A program made the translations under genes and the position numbers. Under the pieces are notes generated by a model. That model searched no databases, was not told the DNA's origin, and saw nothing but the letters and a program-made list of their open reading frames with translations. 47,345 nt of DNA. Origin: Oceanospirillaceae bacterium (GTDB lineage: Bacteria; Pseudomonadota; Gammaproteobacteria; Pseudomonadales; Balneatricaceae). Below are positions 24,551 to 33,774 of the stretch, piece by piece. Location: assembly GCA_003523085.1 (NCBI GenBank), contig DPHD01000040.1:13230-60574 (forward strand). The letters run 5' to 3'. How positions within the stretch are numbered: the stretch's first letter is position 1; every line of letters begins with the position of its first letter.

Positions 24551-26778
24551 GATTGATATTCCTCGTCGAGCGTCATACCTACGGTACGCGCCAATTCGAC
24601 AAAATTAGGGAAGGATGTGGCCACGTGGGCGCAATCTAGAATTTTGATATTGGCAGCGGCGCGTAGCCCAGCAATGGTAAAGGCCATGGCGATACGATGA
24701 TCGTGATGGGTCACTACTTGCGCACTGGAAAAATACCGACCTGGCCCCATACCTTGGATGATGGCACCGTCTACCGTACCTTCAATGGTTACACCCATGG
24801 CCTTTAAGCCATCAACCATGGCTTGAATACGGTCACTTTCTTTCACCCGCAATTCTTCAGCACCGGTGATGGTGGTTGTGCCACTGGCACAGGCCGCTGC
24901 GACCATGAGTGCAGGAAACTCATCAATCGCCAAGGGCACTTGATCTTCCGGCACATGGATACCCGTAAGGGGGGCGTATTTAACATGCAAATCTGCCACC
25001 GGCTCACCACCGACTTCGCGCTCATTGAGCACCGTCAAATCGGCACCCATTAAACGCAAAATATTAATTACACCAATCCGAGTTGGGTTCATACCCACGT
25101 GCTCAACTACTAAATCTGAGGCAGGACAAATGGCCGCCGCCACTAAAAAGAAGGTGGCCGAAGAAATATCGGACGGCACATCAATGTCGGTAGCGATTAA
25201 CTCACCCTGGCCGGTAATGGCACAGGTATCAGAGGTCCGTTCAACAGGGTAACCAAAACCCTTGAGCATACGTTCGGTATGGTCGCGGGTTGGGGCTGGT
25301 TCGGTCACGCTAGTACGCCCTTGTGCATACAAACCGGCCAATACCACACAAGATTTGACTTGCGCACTGGCCATGGGCAAATCGTAATGAATACCCTGCA
25401 AAGCTTGGCCACCCTTAATACGCATAGGCGGGCAGCCGCCCTCTGCCGTATCAACCACAGCACCCATGAGCCGCAACGGTTTAGCCACCCGTTCCATGGG
25501 CCGCTTATTAAGGGAAACGTCGCCACTGAGCTCGACATCAAATTTTTGACCGGCCATTAAACCCGCCATAAGGCGAATAGTGGTACCGGAATTACCTACA
25601 TAAAGTGGGCCTGGGGGTGGCTGCAGACCGTGCAAACCCACACCGTGCACAACCACTTTGCCGTCATCGGGCCCTTCAATAACCACACCCATATCACGGA
25701 ATGCTTGTAACGTGGCCATGGCGTCCTCGCCTTCCAAAAAACCACTAATATGTGTAGTGCCCTGTGCCAAGGCACCTAACATAATCGAACGGTGCGACAC
25801 CGACTTGTCACCAGGCACACGGATGCGGCCCTGGACTTGACCACCTGGGTGGACATTAAAATGTTTTGTATTTTTCATAGTTCCAGTATAGGCAGTGCCT
25901 GCCAATATTTTTTCAAAATGATGTCGCGCACTGCGGGCGCGAGTAAAGATGCCCATCATGGTTTGGCTGTCACCATCGGCCACTGCCGTACGCAATTGAG
26001 CCAACCCGTGGGTGAAGGAATCCAGTGTTTTTAAACAGGCATCGCGGTTAGCCACAAACACGTCGTGCCACATGGTTGGGTCGCTGCCGGCAATACGGGT
26101 AAAGTCTCGAAAACCACCCGCTGCGTAGCGAAATATATCTTTATTGTCGCTATTTGACGCCAAGGTATCCACTAAAGAAAAGGCCAATAAGTGTGGTAAA
26201 TGGCTGGTTGCGGCCAACACTTCGTCGTGTCGATCGACCTCCATGGTAAGAATTTCACAGCCAATACCAGACCACAAATCAGCCAATACGGCAATCGCCT
26301 GTGGGTGACTCGTCGGCAAGGGGGTGATGATAAACTTATGCTCAACAAACAAGTCAATATTGACCGCATTAATACCACTGCGCTCAGACCCAGCAATGGG
26401 GTGACCCGGCACAAAGCCTGCTGGCGGTGTGGTGAAAATATCATAAGCTGCAGCGATGATACTGCCTTTTACACTGCCCACGTCTGTGAGCAAAGTGTTG
26501 GCGCGAAGGTGTGGTGCCACCATGGCCATCACCGTTTCCATGGCCTTGACAGGAACCGCCAATACCACCACATCCATTTGACCCAGTGTGGCCTCTAAGT
26601 CGACCGCTTGGTGGTCAATAACGGCTTGGTCTTGAGCTTGCTGCATACTCGAAACATCAACATCATAACCCCAAAGCTGGTGTTTTTGCGTGCGTTTTAA
26701 GGCCGCTGCCAAAGAGCCACCAATTAACCCGAGGCCTAATACCAGCACCTTGTTATGGCAAAAGGTCGTCTGGCCCAC
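24547..26778 (-). CDS. tyrA-aroA: Fused prephenate dehydrogenase / EPSP synthase
   Basis: The 743-residue bifunctional protein acts in aromatic amino-acid synthesis. Residues 1 to about 295 are a TyrA/prephenate dehydrogenase domain with the NAD motif L-G-L-G-L-I-G-G-S-L and H-P-I-A-G-S-E-R-S-G. From about residue 305 comes EPSP synthase: P-G-D-K-S-V-S-H-R-S, G-N-S-G-T-T-I-R-L, S-A-Q-V-K-S, R-D-H-T-E and N-P-T-R. Those motifs are of the class II EPSPS type rather than the E. coli type. The fusion is known from pseudomonads and relatives. The start is GTG at 26778, overlapping the pheA TAG by one base. The hisC-type aminotransferase gene found between pheA and tyrA in Pseudomonas is missing. 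Confidence 0.95.
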   Translation of the reverse strand: MGQTTFCHNKVLVLGLGLIGGSLAAALKRTQKHQLWGYDVDVSSMQQAQDQAVIDHQAVDLEATLGQMDVVVLAVPVKAMETVMAMVAPHLRANTLLTDVGSVKGSIIAAAYDIFTTPPAGFVPGHPIAGSERSGINAVNIDLFVEHKFIITPLPTSHPQAIAVLADLWSGIGCEILTMEVDRHDEVLAATSHLPHLLAFSLVDTLASNSDNKDIFRYAAGGFRDFTRIAGSDPTMWHDVFVANRDACLKTLDSFTHGLAQLRTAVADGDSQTMMGIFTRARSARHHFEKILAGTAYTGTMKNTKHFNVHPGGQVQGRIRVPGDKSVSHRSIMLGALAQGTTHISGFLEGEDAMATLQAFRDMGVVIEGPDDGKVVVHGVGLHGLQPPPGPLYVGNSGTTIRLMAGLMAGQKFDVELSGDVSLNKRPMERVAKPLRLMGAVVDTAEGGCPPMRIKGGQALQGIHYDLPMASAQVKSCVVLAGLYAQGRTSVTEPAPTRDHTERMLKGFGYPVERTSDTCAITGQGELIATDIDVPSDISSATFFLVAAAICPASDLVVEHVGMNPTRIGVINILRLMGADLTVLNEREVGGEPVADLHVKYAPLTGIHVPEDQVPLAIDEFPALMVAAACASGTTTITGAEELRVKESDRIQAMVDGLKAMGVTIEGTVDGAIIQGMGPGRYFSSAQVVTHHDHRIAMAFTIAGLRAAANIKILDCAHVATSFPNFVELARTVGMTLDEEYQS

Positions 26779-27902
26779 TAGAGTACCGCCTGAGGGTAAG
26801 AACCCAATAAGCGCACTTCTACGGAGTCTTGATTTAAGTCCTGCAGCACTTGCTGTACTTTTTCATCTTCATGGTGACCTTCAAAATCGATGTAAAATAC
26901 GTAGCCCCACGCACCCTGACCCGAAGGCCGTGATTCGATACTGGTCATACTCACATTGTGACGATGAAAGGGTTCTAAAATATGGTACAAAGCGCCGGGC
27001 TTATTACGTGCAAGTACTAATAACGAGGTTTTATCTTGGCCAGACGCAGGTACAGAGGCATGACCGATAATTAAAAAACGCGTGGTATTGTCTGGCTGAT
27101 CTTCAATGTTTTCGTGGGGTAACTGCAAACCGTATAGTTCAGCTGCCATAGTGCCAGCAATCGCCGCCACCTTACCTTCGTCGTCACCGGATTGCTTCGC
27201 CACTCGACGCGCGGCTTCGGCATTACTGCTGACCGCAAAACGCTCTGCGTGGGGCATGTGGTTATCTAACCAAGACCGGCACTGTGCTAACGACTGAGAG
27301 TGGGAGTAAATACGTTCAACCTGTGATAAATCGGTGCCTTCTGCCACCAATAAATTTTGGTGAATACGCATTTCCACTTCACCAGAAATCACCAATGACG
27401 AATGGCGAAAACTATCCAAGGTATTATTAATCATACCCTCTGACGAGTTTTCGATGGGTACCACACCATAATGGGCACTCTTGGCTTCCACTTCGCGAAA
27501 TACTTCATCAATAGAGCCGAGTGGCGCACTGATCACTGACTGACCAAAATGTTTTAATGCAGCGGCTTGGGTAAAGGTACCTTCGGGGCCCAAAAAGGCG
27601 ATGCGCATGGGTTGTTCGTGAGCCAGACAAGCCGACATCAACTCACGAAACAGGCGCGCCATCTCTTCATCGCCTAACGGCCCTTGGTTGCGCTCCATGA
27701 CGTTGCGCAATACTTGGGCTTCACGCTCAGGGCGATAAAAAACGGCGTCTTTAACACCCTGATGAGATTCCTTCACCTCGGCAACGCGCTGAGCACAGCT
27801 TGCTCGCTGATTAATGAGCTGTTGAATTTGTTGATCTATGTGATCGATGTCTTGGCGCAATTGACCGAGTTGTTGTTCTTGCGTCAGTTCTGGCTTGCTC
27901 AT
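26778..27902 (-). CDS. pheA: Bifunctional chorismate mutase / prephenate dehydratase
   Basis: About 374 residues from the ATG at 27902. The N-terminal AroQ chorismate mutase has L-R-Q-D-I-D-H-I-D and R-A-S-C-A-Q-R-V-A-E-V-K, then P-R/E-R-E-A-Q-V-L. The dehydratase domain begins A-F-L-G-P-E-G-T-F-T-Q-A-A and includes T-R-F-L-I-I-G. The C-terminal ACT domain with N-K-P-G-A-L and I-E-S-R-P-S binds Phe for feedback inhibition. The start is 7 bases after the serC stop; a 16-codon upstream extension overlaps serC and is not family-like. Confidence 0.96.
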   Translation of the reverse strand: MSKPELTQEQQLGQLRQDIDHIDQQIQQLINQRASCAQRVAEVKESHQGVKDAVFYRPEREAQVLRNVMERNQGPLGDEEMARLFRELMSACLAHEQPMRIAFLGPEGTFTQAAALKHFGQSVISAPLGSIDEVFREVEAKSAHYGVVPIENSSEGMINNTLDSFRHSSLVISGEVEMRIHQNLLVAEGTDLSQVERIYSHSQSLAQCRSWLDNHMPHAERFAVSSNAEAARRVAKQSGDDEGKVAAIAGTMAAELYGLQLPHENIEDQPDNTTRFLIIGHASVPASGQDKTSLLVLARNKPGALYHILEPFHRHNVSMTSIESRPSGQGAWGYVFYIDFEGHHEDEKVQQVLQDLNQDSVEVRLLGSYPQAVL

Positions 27903-27909
27903 AATATCT

Positions 27910-28998
27910 CTAAGCCCAATGGCGTTGTTCGAAATCCTGCATAAAGGCAACTAACGCAGTAATCGCCTCCAGAGGAACTGCATTGTATATACTGGCACGC
28001 ATGCCGCCCACGCTACGGTGGCCCTTTAAGTTCAACAAGCCGCTCGCTTCCGATTCAGACAAAAACTGGGCATTAAGGGCAGCATCAGCCAAACTAAAGG
28101 TGACGTTCATTTTGGAACGGTTAGGCACCGCAATGTTGTTGCTATAAAAGCGGCTACTGTCTATGGCCTGATACAAGGTTTGAGCCTTAGTCTGGTTTAG
28201 TTGTGCCATGGCACTCACACCACCCTGCGCTAACAACCAGTCAAACACCAAACCCGCTAAATACCAGCTATAGGTGGGCGGTGTATTAAGCATGGAATCA
28301 TTCGCGGCCTGCAACGCATAGTTAAATGGCCTTGGCGTATCGTCACGCGCTTGGCCTAACAAATCCTCACGCACAATGACCAAGGTTAAACCGGCGGGGC
28401 CGATGTTCTTTTGCGCTCCCGCATAGATCACCCCAAATTGACTGACATCAATCGGTTCTGACAAGATGGTAGATGACATATCCGCCACCAGCGGCACATC
28501 GCCAGTGTTTGGCACATAGTCAAAGGCTAAGCCACCAATGGTCTCGTTGGGGCAATAATGCACGAAGGCCGCATCGGCATTGAGCTCAAGCTGAGCTTGC
28601 GTAGGCACCTGAAGGTGGTTGTTAGACTGGCTTGACGCCACCACCTTCGCTTTCGCGAAAGGTGCCATGGCATCGATTGCCTTAGTCGACCAAATGCCCG
28701 TATCAATATAATCTGCCGATGTTTTTTGGCCTAACAAATTCAACGGCAGCAAAGCAAATTGCGCCGTTGCTCCGCCTTGTAAAAACAACACTTTGTAGTT
28801 TGCCGGAATATCCATAAGCTGACGTAATTTGGCTTCAGCATCGGCTACCATTGCCATGTAGGCAGGGTGTCGATGACTCATCTCCATCACCGACACACCA
28901 CGGCCTTGCCAATCTAGCAGCTCAGCCTGAGCCCGTTCGAGCACTGCCGTAGGCAACGCCGCAGGACCTGCGCAAAAATTAAACTGGCGCTTGCTCAT
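27910..28998 (-). CDS. serC: Phosphoserine aminotransferase
   Basis: A 362-residue class V aminotransferase of serine and pyridoxal phosphate synthesis. F-N-F-C-A-G-P-A-A-L-P opens the protein, then E-M-S-H-R-H-P, F-L-Q-G-G-A-T-A-Q-F, and G-A-Q-K-N-I-G-P-A-G with the PLP Lys. The H-R-S-V-G-G-M-R-A-S-I-Y-N motif lies near the end. Five bases separate it from the gyrA stop, and the next gene is pheA, so it is inside the operon. Confidence 0.97.
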   Translation of the reverse strand: MSKRQFNFCAGPAALPTAVLERAQAELLDWQGRGVSVMEMSHRHPAYMAMVADAEAKLRQLMDIPANYKVLFLQGGATAQFALLPLNLLGQKTSADYIDTGIWSTKAIDAMAPFAKAKVVASSQSNNHLQVPTQAQLELNADAAFVHYCPNETIGGLAFDYVPNTGDVPLVADMSSTILSEPIDVSQFGVIYAGAQKNIGPAGLTLVIVREDLLGQARDDTPRPFNYALQAANDSMLNTPPTYSWYLAGLVFDWLLAQGGVSAMAQLNQTKAQTLYQAIDSSRFYSNNIAVPNRSKMNVTFSLADAALNAQFLSESEASGLLNLKGHRSVGGMRASIYNAVPLEAITALVAFMQDFEQRHWA

Positions 28999-29003
28999 AC
29001 TCG

Positions 29004-31601
29004 TTACTCTTGCTCGGTATTGTCAAGGTTAGCCACAGCATCGTCGCCAGGGCTTTCTTCGTCTTCTATGGTTTCCGCAACACGGGCCACCTGCACCAGT
29101 TTTTCGCCTTCCTGCACCTTAATCAAGGTCACTCCCTGGGTATTACGGCCCAGCACAGATACTTCGCTAGTACGGGTACGCACCAGAGTACCTTGATCAC
29201 TGATCAAAATCACTTCATCACCGTCAAACACCTGCACGGCACCAATAAGCGCGCCGTTTCTGTCTGACATTTGAATCGCAATAACACCCTTACCACCACG
29301 GCCACGCACTGGGTAATCTTCGTTACGGCTTTGTTTGCCATAGCCATTTTCGCTGGCAGTTAAGATACGACCACCCTCTTGCGGCATGATCAAGCTGATC
29401 ACATGGGCGTCTTCTGCCAAACGGATACCACGTACACCACGGGCTGTTCGGCCCATAGCGCGCACGTCGCCTTCATCAAAACGTACGGCCAGACCATTAT
29501 TAGCAAACAGCATAATCTGCTGCTCACCATCGGTCACTGTGGCGCCAATCAGGGTATCACCTTCATCCAATCCAAGGGCAATCAAACCACTGGTTCGAGG
29601 CCGCGCAAAGGCCGTCAAAGGTGTCTTCTTAACGGTACCACTGGCGGTAGCCATAAAGATGAAGTGACCTTCTTGGTAGCCGCCTTCTGGCAATGGCAAA
29701 ATCGTGGTCACACGTTCGCCCTCGTCCAATGGCAAAATATTTACAATAGGACGTCCACGGGCGGTTCTGCTGGCTTGCGGAATTTCGAATACTCGTAGCC
29801 AATACACTTTACCGTGGTTACTAAAACATAAAATTGTGTCGTGTGACGAGGTGACTAATAAATGTTCTACAAAATCTTCTTCTTTCACTGCTGTTGCAGC
29901 TTTACCACGACCACCACGGCGCTGGGCCTGGTAGTCACTCACTGGCTGAGTCTTGGCATAACCACCATGTGAGATGGTCACCACCATGTCTTCTTCTGGG
30001 ATTAAATCGGCTACCGTAAGGTCTTGGCGCGAGGCAATAATCTCTGAACGACGCGTGTCGCCGTAGGCTTCAAGCACTTCGGCTAATTCTTCACGAATCA
30101 CTTCCATCAACCGTTCGGCGGATGCAAGAATTTCCAGCAACTCGGCAATACGCTCCAACAACACTTGGTATTCGGCCACTAGTTTGTCTTGCTCTAAACC
30201 GGTTAAACGGTGTAAACGCAAATCCAAAATCGCCTGTGCTTGCACCTCGGACAACTGATAGACGTCACCATGTAGGCCAAATTCGGGGCCCAAGGTGTCT
30301 GGCTTACAAGCGTCTTCTCCGGCACGCTCTAACATAGCCACTACTTGCCCTGCAGGCCAACTTTGTGCGACTAACTTTTCGCGGGCTTCAGCCGCGTTAG
30401 GAGAGGTCTTAATGAGCTCTATCACCGGGTCAATATTGGCTAAAGCCACGGTTAAACCTTCTAACACATGGCCGCGCTCACGGGCTTTACGTAACTCAAA
30501 CAAGGTACGGCGCGTTACGACTTCGCGACGGTGGCGCACAAAGGCTTCTAACATTTGTTTAAGATTTAAGGTACGCGGCTGACCATCGACCAAGGCCACC
30601 ACGTTAATACCAAACACGTTTTCCATTTGTGTTTGGGTATAAAGGTTATTAATGATGACCTCGGGCACTTCGCCGCGACGCAACTCAATCACCATACGCA
30701 TGCCATCTTTATCAGATTCGTCACGTAGCTCAGTAATACCTTCTAGCTTTTTGTCTTTAACCAATTCAGCTATTTTTTCAATTAAACGCGCCTTGTTCAC
30801 CTGATAGGGTAATTCGGTGACGACAATTGACGGCTTTTGGTTTTTTTCGTTCATCTCTACGTGGTAGCGAGCCCGCACGTAAATACGGCCACGACCAGTG
30901 CGGTATGCTTGCACAATGCCCGCACGACCATTGATGATGCCCGCTGTAGGAAAGTCAGGGCCCGGGATGTGTTGCATTAACTCATCCACTTCAATATCAG
31001 GGTTTTCGATTAACGCCAAGCAACCACTGATCACTTCGTTGATATTGTGGGGCGGGATATTAGTGGCCATACCAACGGCAATGCCGGATGAACCGTTCAC
31101 CAACAGGTTAGGCAAGCGTGTTGGCAGCACATCAGGAATCATTTCTGTGCCGTCATAGTTAGGCACAAAATCAACCGTGTCTTTTTCTAAATCGGCCAGC
31201 AAGTCGTGAGCGATTTTTTTCATACGAATTTCGGTATAACGCATAGCGGCAGCAGAGTCGCCATCTACCGAACCAAAGTTACCCTGGCCGTCCACCAACA
31301 CATAACGCATAGAGAACGGCTGCGCCATACGTACAATGGTGTCGTACACTGCCGTATCACCGTGGGGGTGATACTTACCAATAACGTCACCCACCACACG
31401 GGCAGATTTTTTATAAGGCTTGTTCCAATCGTTGCTCAACTCATTCATGGCGAACAACACGCGCCTATGCACGGGTTTTAAACCATCACGTACATCGGGC
31501 AATGCGCGCCCAACAATAACGCTCATGGCGTAATCCAAATACGACTGCTTGAGTTCGTCTTCAATATTAATGGGCGATATTTCTTTAGCCATTTCAGACA
31601 T
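29004..31601 (-). CDS. gyrA: DNA gyrase subunit A
   Basis: The 865-residue protein has the breakage-reunion domain with catalytic Tyr122 in A-A-M-R-Y-T-E, the quinolone region H-P-H-G-D-T-A-V-Y-D (Thr83, Asp87) and a C-terminal beta-pinwheel with the GyrA box Q-R-R-G-G-R-G-K. With GyrB it introduces negative supercoils. Thr83, instead of the E. coli Ser, is the usual state in pseudomonads and does not by itself indicate acquired resistance. The acidic tail D-D-A-V-A-N-L-D is typical. It opens the large minus-strand operon and is divergent from ubiG across 240 bases. Confidence 0.98.
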   Translation of the reverse strand: MSEMAKEISPINIEDELKQSYLDYAMSVIVGRALPDVRDGLKPVHRRVLFAMNELSNDWNKPYKKSARVVGDVIGKYHPHGDTAVYDTIVRMAQPFSMRYVLVDGQGNFGSVDGDSAAAMRYTEIRMKKIAHDLLADLEKDTVDFVPNYDGTEMIPDVLPTRLPNLLVNGSSGIAVGMATNIPPHNINEVISGCLALIENPDIEVDELMQHIPGPDFPTAGIINGRAGIVQAYRTGRGRIYVRARYHVEMNEKNQKPSIVVTELPYQVNKARLIEKIAELVKDKKLEGITELRDESDKDGMRMVIELRRGEVPEVIINNLYTQTQMENVFGINVVALVDGQPRTLNLKQMLEAFVRHRREVVTRRTLFELRKARERGHVLEGLTVALANIDPVIELIKTSPNAAEAREKLVAQSWPAGQVVAMLERAGEDACKPDTLGPEFGLHGDVYQLSEVQAQAILDLRLHRLTGLEQDKLVAEYQVLLERIAELLEILASAERLMEVIREELAEVLEAYGDTRRSEIIASRQDLTVADLIPEEDMVVTISHGGYAKTQPVSDYQAQRRGGRGKAATAVKEEDFVEHLLVTSSHDTILCFSNHGKVYWLRVFEIPQASRTARGRPIVNILPLDEGERVTTILPLPEGGYQEGHFIFMATASGTVKKTPLTAFARPRTSGLIALGLDEGDTLIGATVTDGEQQIMLFANNGLAVRFDEGDVRAMGRTARGVRGIRLAEDAHVISLIMPQEGGRILTASENGYGKQSRNEDYPVRGRGGKGVIAIQMSDRNGALIGAVQVFDGDEVILISDQGTLVRTRTSEVSVLGRNTQGVTLIKVQEGEKLVQVARVAETIEDEESPGDDAVANLDNTEQE

Positions 31602-31842
31602 AATTAAGCCAATTTCCTTGTGCGACTAACGCTACGAGCTCGCCTTGCGGAGCCCCTGTGGACAACGCCCTAAATGGACGTCACAAAAACCATAATTTTA
31701 GCACGAAAAGAGGCCCATTAGCCACCAGCAAAGCGCCTATCACGCACCCAATAGCACAACCCAAGCCCACAAGTTTACGGATGCAGACCAAGCATTTACA
31801 CGTTATACTGGCAGCAATTTTTCATCCAACCGAAACGCAACC

Positions 31843-32571
31843 GTGACCCTAAACGTAGATCCAGCAGAAATCGCCAAATTTGAAGCCCTCGCCGCCCGCT
31901 GGTGGGATTTAGACAGCGAATTCAAACCCTTACACGCCATCAACCCATTGCGCATCGGTTGGATTGACGAACGGGCCCATTTACATGGTAAAAAAGTAGC
32001 TGACATCGGTTGCGGCGGCGGCATTGTGGCCGAAGCCATGGCATTAAGAGGCGCCACAGTTACGGGCATCGACATGGGCGAAGCACCACTCAAAGTAGCC
32101 CAGTTACACAGCTTAGAAAGCGGTGTCGCGGTGGACTATCGACAAATGACCGCCGAGCAACTCGCCGATCAAGAAGCCGGCACCTATGATGTCGTCACCT
32201 GCCTAGAAATGCTGGAACACGTACCCGACCCCAGCGCAGTGATTGCCGCCTGCGCCAAATTACTCAAACCCGGTGGTCAAGCTTTTTTCTCCACCATCAA
32301 TCGTAACCCCAAGGCCTACTTGTTCGCCATTGTAGGGGCAGAATACCTACTTAAAATGCTGCCTAAAGGCACCCATGACCACAAAAAGTTTATCAAGCCT
32401 TCCGAGTTGCACGATTACATGCGCCAAGCAGACCTGAGTGGTGAGGACATGACCGGCATGACCTATAACCCGCTAACGCAAACTTATGCCTTAAAGGCTC
32501 GAGACGTGGATGTAAATTACCTCGTCTACGCGACTAAAACTCAAGATGCACCCCAACCGGTCGATAGTTAA
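31843..32571 (+). CDS. ubiG: Ubiquinone biosynthesis O-methyltransferase
   Basis: A 242-residue class I SAM methyltransferase that performs both O-methylations of the ubiquinone ring. N-V-D-P-A-E-I-A-K-F-E and R-W-W-D-L-D-S-E-F-K-P-L-H are UbiG-specific, followed by the SAM motif A-D-I-G-C-G-G-G-I and the V-T-C-L-E-M-L-E-H-V-P-D segment. The start is GTG at 31843. It is divergent from gyrA and followed by yciK. Confidence 0.96.
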   Translation: MTLNVDPAEIAKFEALAARWWDLDSEFKPLHAINPLRIGWIDERAHLHGKKVADIGCGGGIVAEAMALRGATVTGIDMGEAPLKVAQLHSLESGVAVDYRQMTAEQLADQEAGTYDVVTCLEMLEHVPDPSAVIAACAKLLKPGGQAFFSTINRNPKAYLFAIVGAEYLLKMLPKGTHDHKKFIKPSELHDYMRQADLSGEDMTGMTYNPLTQTYALKARDVDVNYLVYATKTQDAPQPVDS

Positions 32572-32614
32572 CCATTAGTCCTAATGACTATTTTTTTGTA
32601 CAACAGGAATCTTC

Positions 32615-33433
32615 ATGTTTGATTACACGGCGCCAGACAAGCTATTAACAAATCGCGTTATCTTAGTCACCGGTGCAGGCGATGGCATCGGCCGCGCTGC
32701 AGCGATGGAATACGCACGCCTAGGCGCTACGGTTATTTTATTGGGCCGCACCGTCGAAAAACTAGAGGCGGTTTATGATGAAATAGAAGCGGCTGGTCAC
32801 GGCCAGCCAGCCATATACCCACTCGATTTACGCGCAGCAAAAGACGAAGACTACCTTGAACTCGCGGAAATACTTGAAGGCGAGTTTGGCCACTTAGACG
32901 GCCTACTCCACAACGCCTCGGTACTGGGCCAACGCACACCCCTATCAAACTATGAATCACGTACCTGGCGCTTGGTAATGCACGTCAACGTGACCGCGCC
33001 CTTCATGATGACGCAAGCGCTAATGCCACTACTAGAAGCATCTGCGGACGCGTCGGTAGTTTTCACCAGCTCTGGTGTAGGCATCCAAGGCAAGGCGTAC
33101 TGGGGCGCTTACGGGGTATCTAAATTTGCCACCGAGGGCATGGCGCAAATTTTGGCAGAAGAAACTGAAAACACCAGTAACATCCGCGTCAACATTATCA
33201 ACCCCGGCGCTACCCGTACCAACATGCGCGCTCAGGCCTACCCAGGCGAAGACCCTGCCCTTAACCTGACCCCAGAAGACATCATGCCGGTGTACCAGTT
33301 CTTAATGGGGCCCGACAGCAAAGGCACTACAGGGCAACGAATTAATGCCCAAGAAATGCCCAAACCACCGGCCAAGCCAGAGCCTGTGGAAAACCCAGAC
33401 GCACCCACCACCGGTAAGGCAAAAAAGAAATAA
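32615..33433 (+). CDS. yciK: YciK-family short-chain oxidoreductase
   Basis: A 272-residue SDR with cofactor motif V-T-G-A-G-D-G-I-G, N-A-S structural motif (L-L-H-N-A-S-V-L-G), catalytic Ser in F-T-S-S-G-V-G and the Y-x3-K pair in Y-G-V-S-K. The tail, about 25 residues rich in Pro/Lys, is longer than in E. coli. The substrate is unknown. In pseudomonads a HAD phosphatase gene (mupP) commonly sits between ubiG and yciK; here only 43 bases separate them. Confidence 0.9.
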   Translation: MFDYTAPDKLLTNRVILVTGAGDGIGRAAAMEYARLGATVILLGRTVEKLEAVYDEIEAAGHGQPAIYPLDLRAAKDEDYLELAEILEGEFGHLDGLLHNASVLGQRTPLSNYESRTWRLVMHVNVTAPFMMTQALMPLLEASADASVVFTSSGVGIQGKAYWGAYGVSKFATEGMAQILAEETENTSNIRVNIINPGATRTNMRAQAYPGEDPALNLTPEDIMPVYQFLMGPDSKGTTGQRINAQEMPKPPAKPEPVENPDAPTTGKAKKK

Positions 33434-33436
33434 AAG

Positions 33437-33709
33437 CTAGCTGCCAAACTCGACCAAGGCTAACTTTTGAGTACGGGTTAATTTTTTAATGGCAGCCTCA
33501 CGCTTACTGGCAGTAGATCGGTTTTGCTGCGGTTCACGATAGACCATAGACTGCGCAGGGTCACTACGGAAAAATCGCGCTGCTAACTTACCACCCTTAC
33601 AGTGTTCTTTAAAACGCCGCTCTGGGTCGGTGGTAATGCCCGTATACAAACGCCCGCCTTGGGTTTGCACCATATACACCCACCAGGGCTTTGAATCCGC
33701 TTGCGCCAC
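33437..33709 (-). CDS. GIY-YIG nuclease-domain protein (YhbQ/UPF0213-like)
   Basis: A 90-residue single-domain protein: V-Y-M-V-Q-T-Q-G-G-R-L-Y-T-G-I-T-T-D is the GIY-YIG element, with R-R-F-K-E-H, F-F-R-S-D-P-A and the Y-R-E-P-Q-Q-N-R-S-T-A-S-K-R-E-A segment carrying the conserved Arg and Glu. Its role in cells is not well defined; related proteins act on branched or damaged DNA. The start is GTG at 33709. It is convergent with yciK. Confidence 0.88.
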   Translation of the reverse strand: MAQADSKPWWVYMVQTQGGRLYTGITTDPERRFKEHCKGGKLAARFFRSDPAQSMVYREPQQNRSTASKREAAIKKLTRTQKLALVEFGS

Positions 33710-33729
33710 TAAACCATACCCCTTAGGTC

Positions 33730-33738
33730 TGCTATAAT
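33730..33738 (+). promoter_or_regulatory. Extended -10 promoter of the DUF3549 gene
   Basis: TGCTATAAT is a perfect extended -10 element (TGn plus TATAAT) 37 bases before the DUF3549 start. A convincing -35 box is not seen at the right distance. Confidence 0.6.
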
Positions 33739-33774
33739 GCGGGCCATCTTAACCCACAGCGTTGATCACACCAA

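Noticed and set aside
31157..31372. Possible acquired quinolone resistance at GyrA Thr83
   Set aside because: Thr at this position is the natural state in pseudomonads and relatives, so no resistance is inferred.
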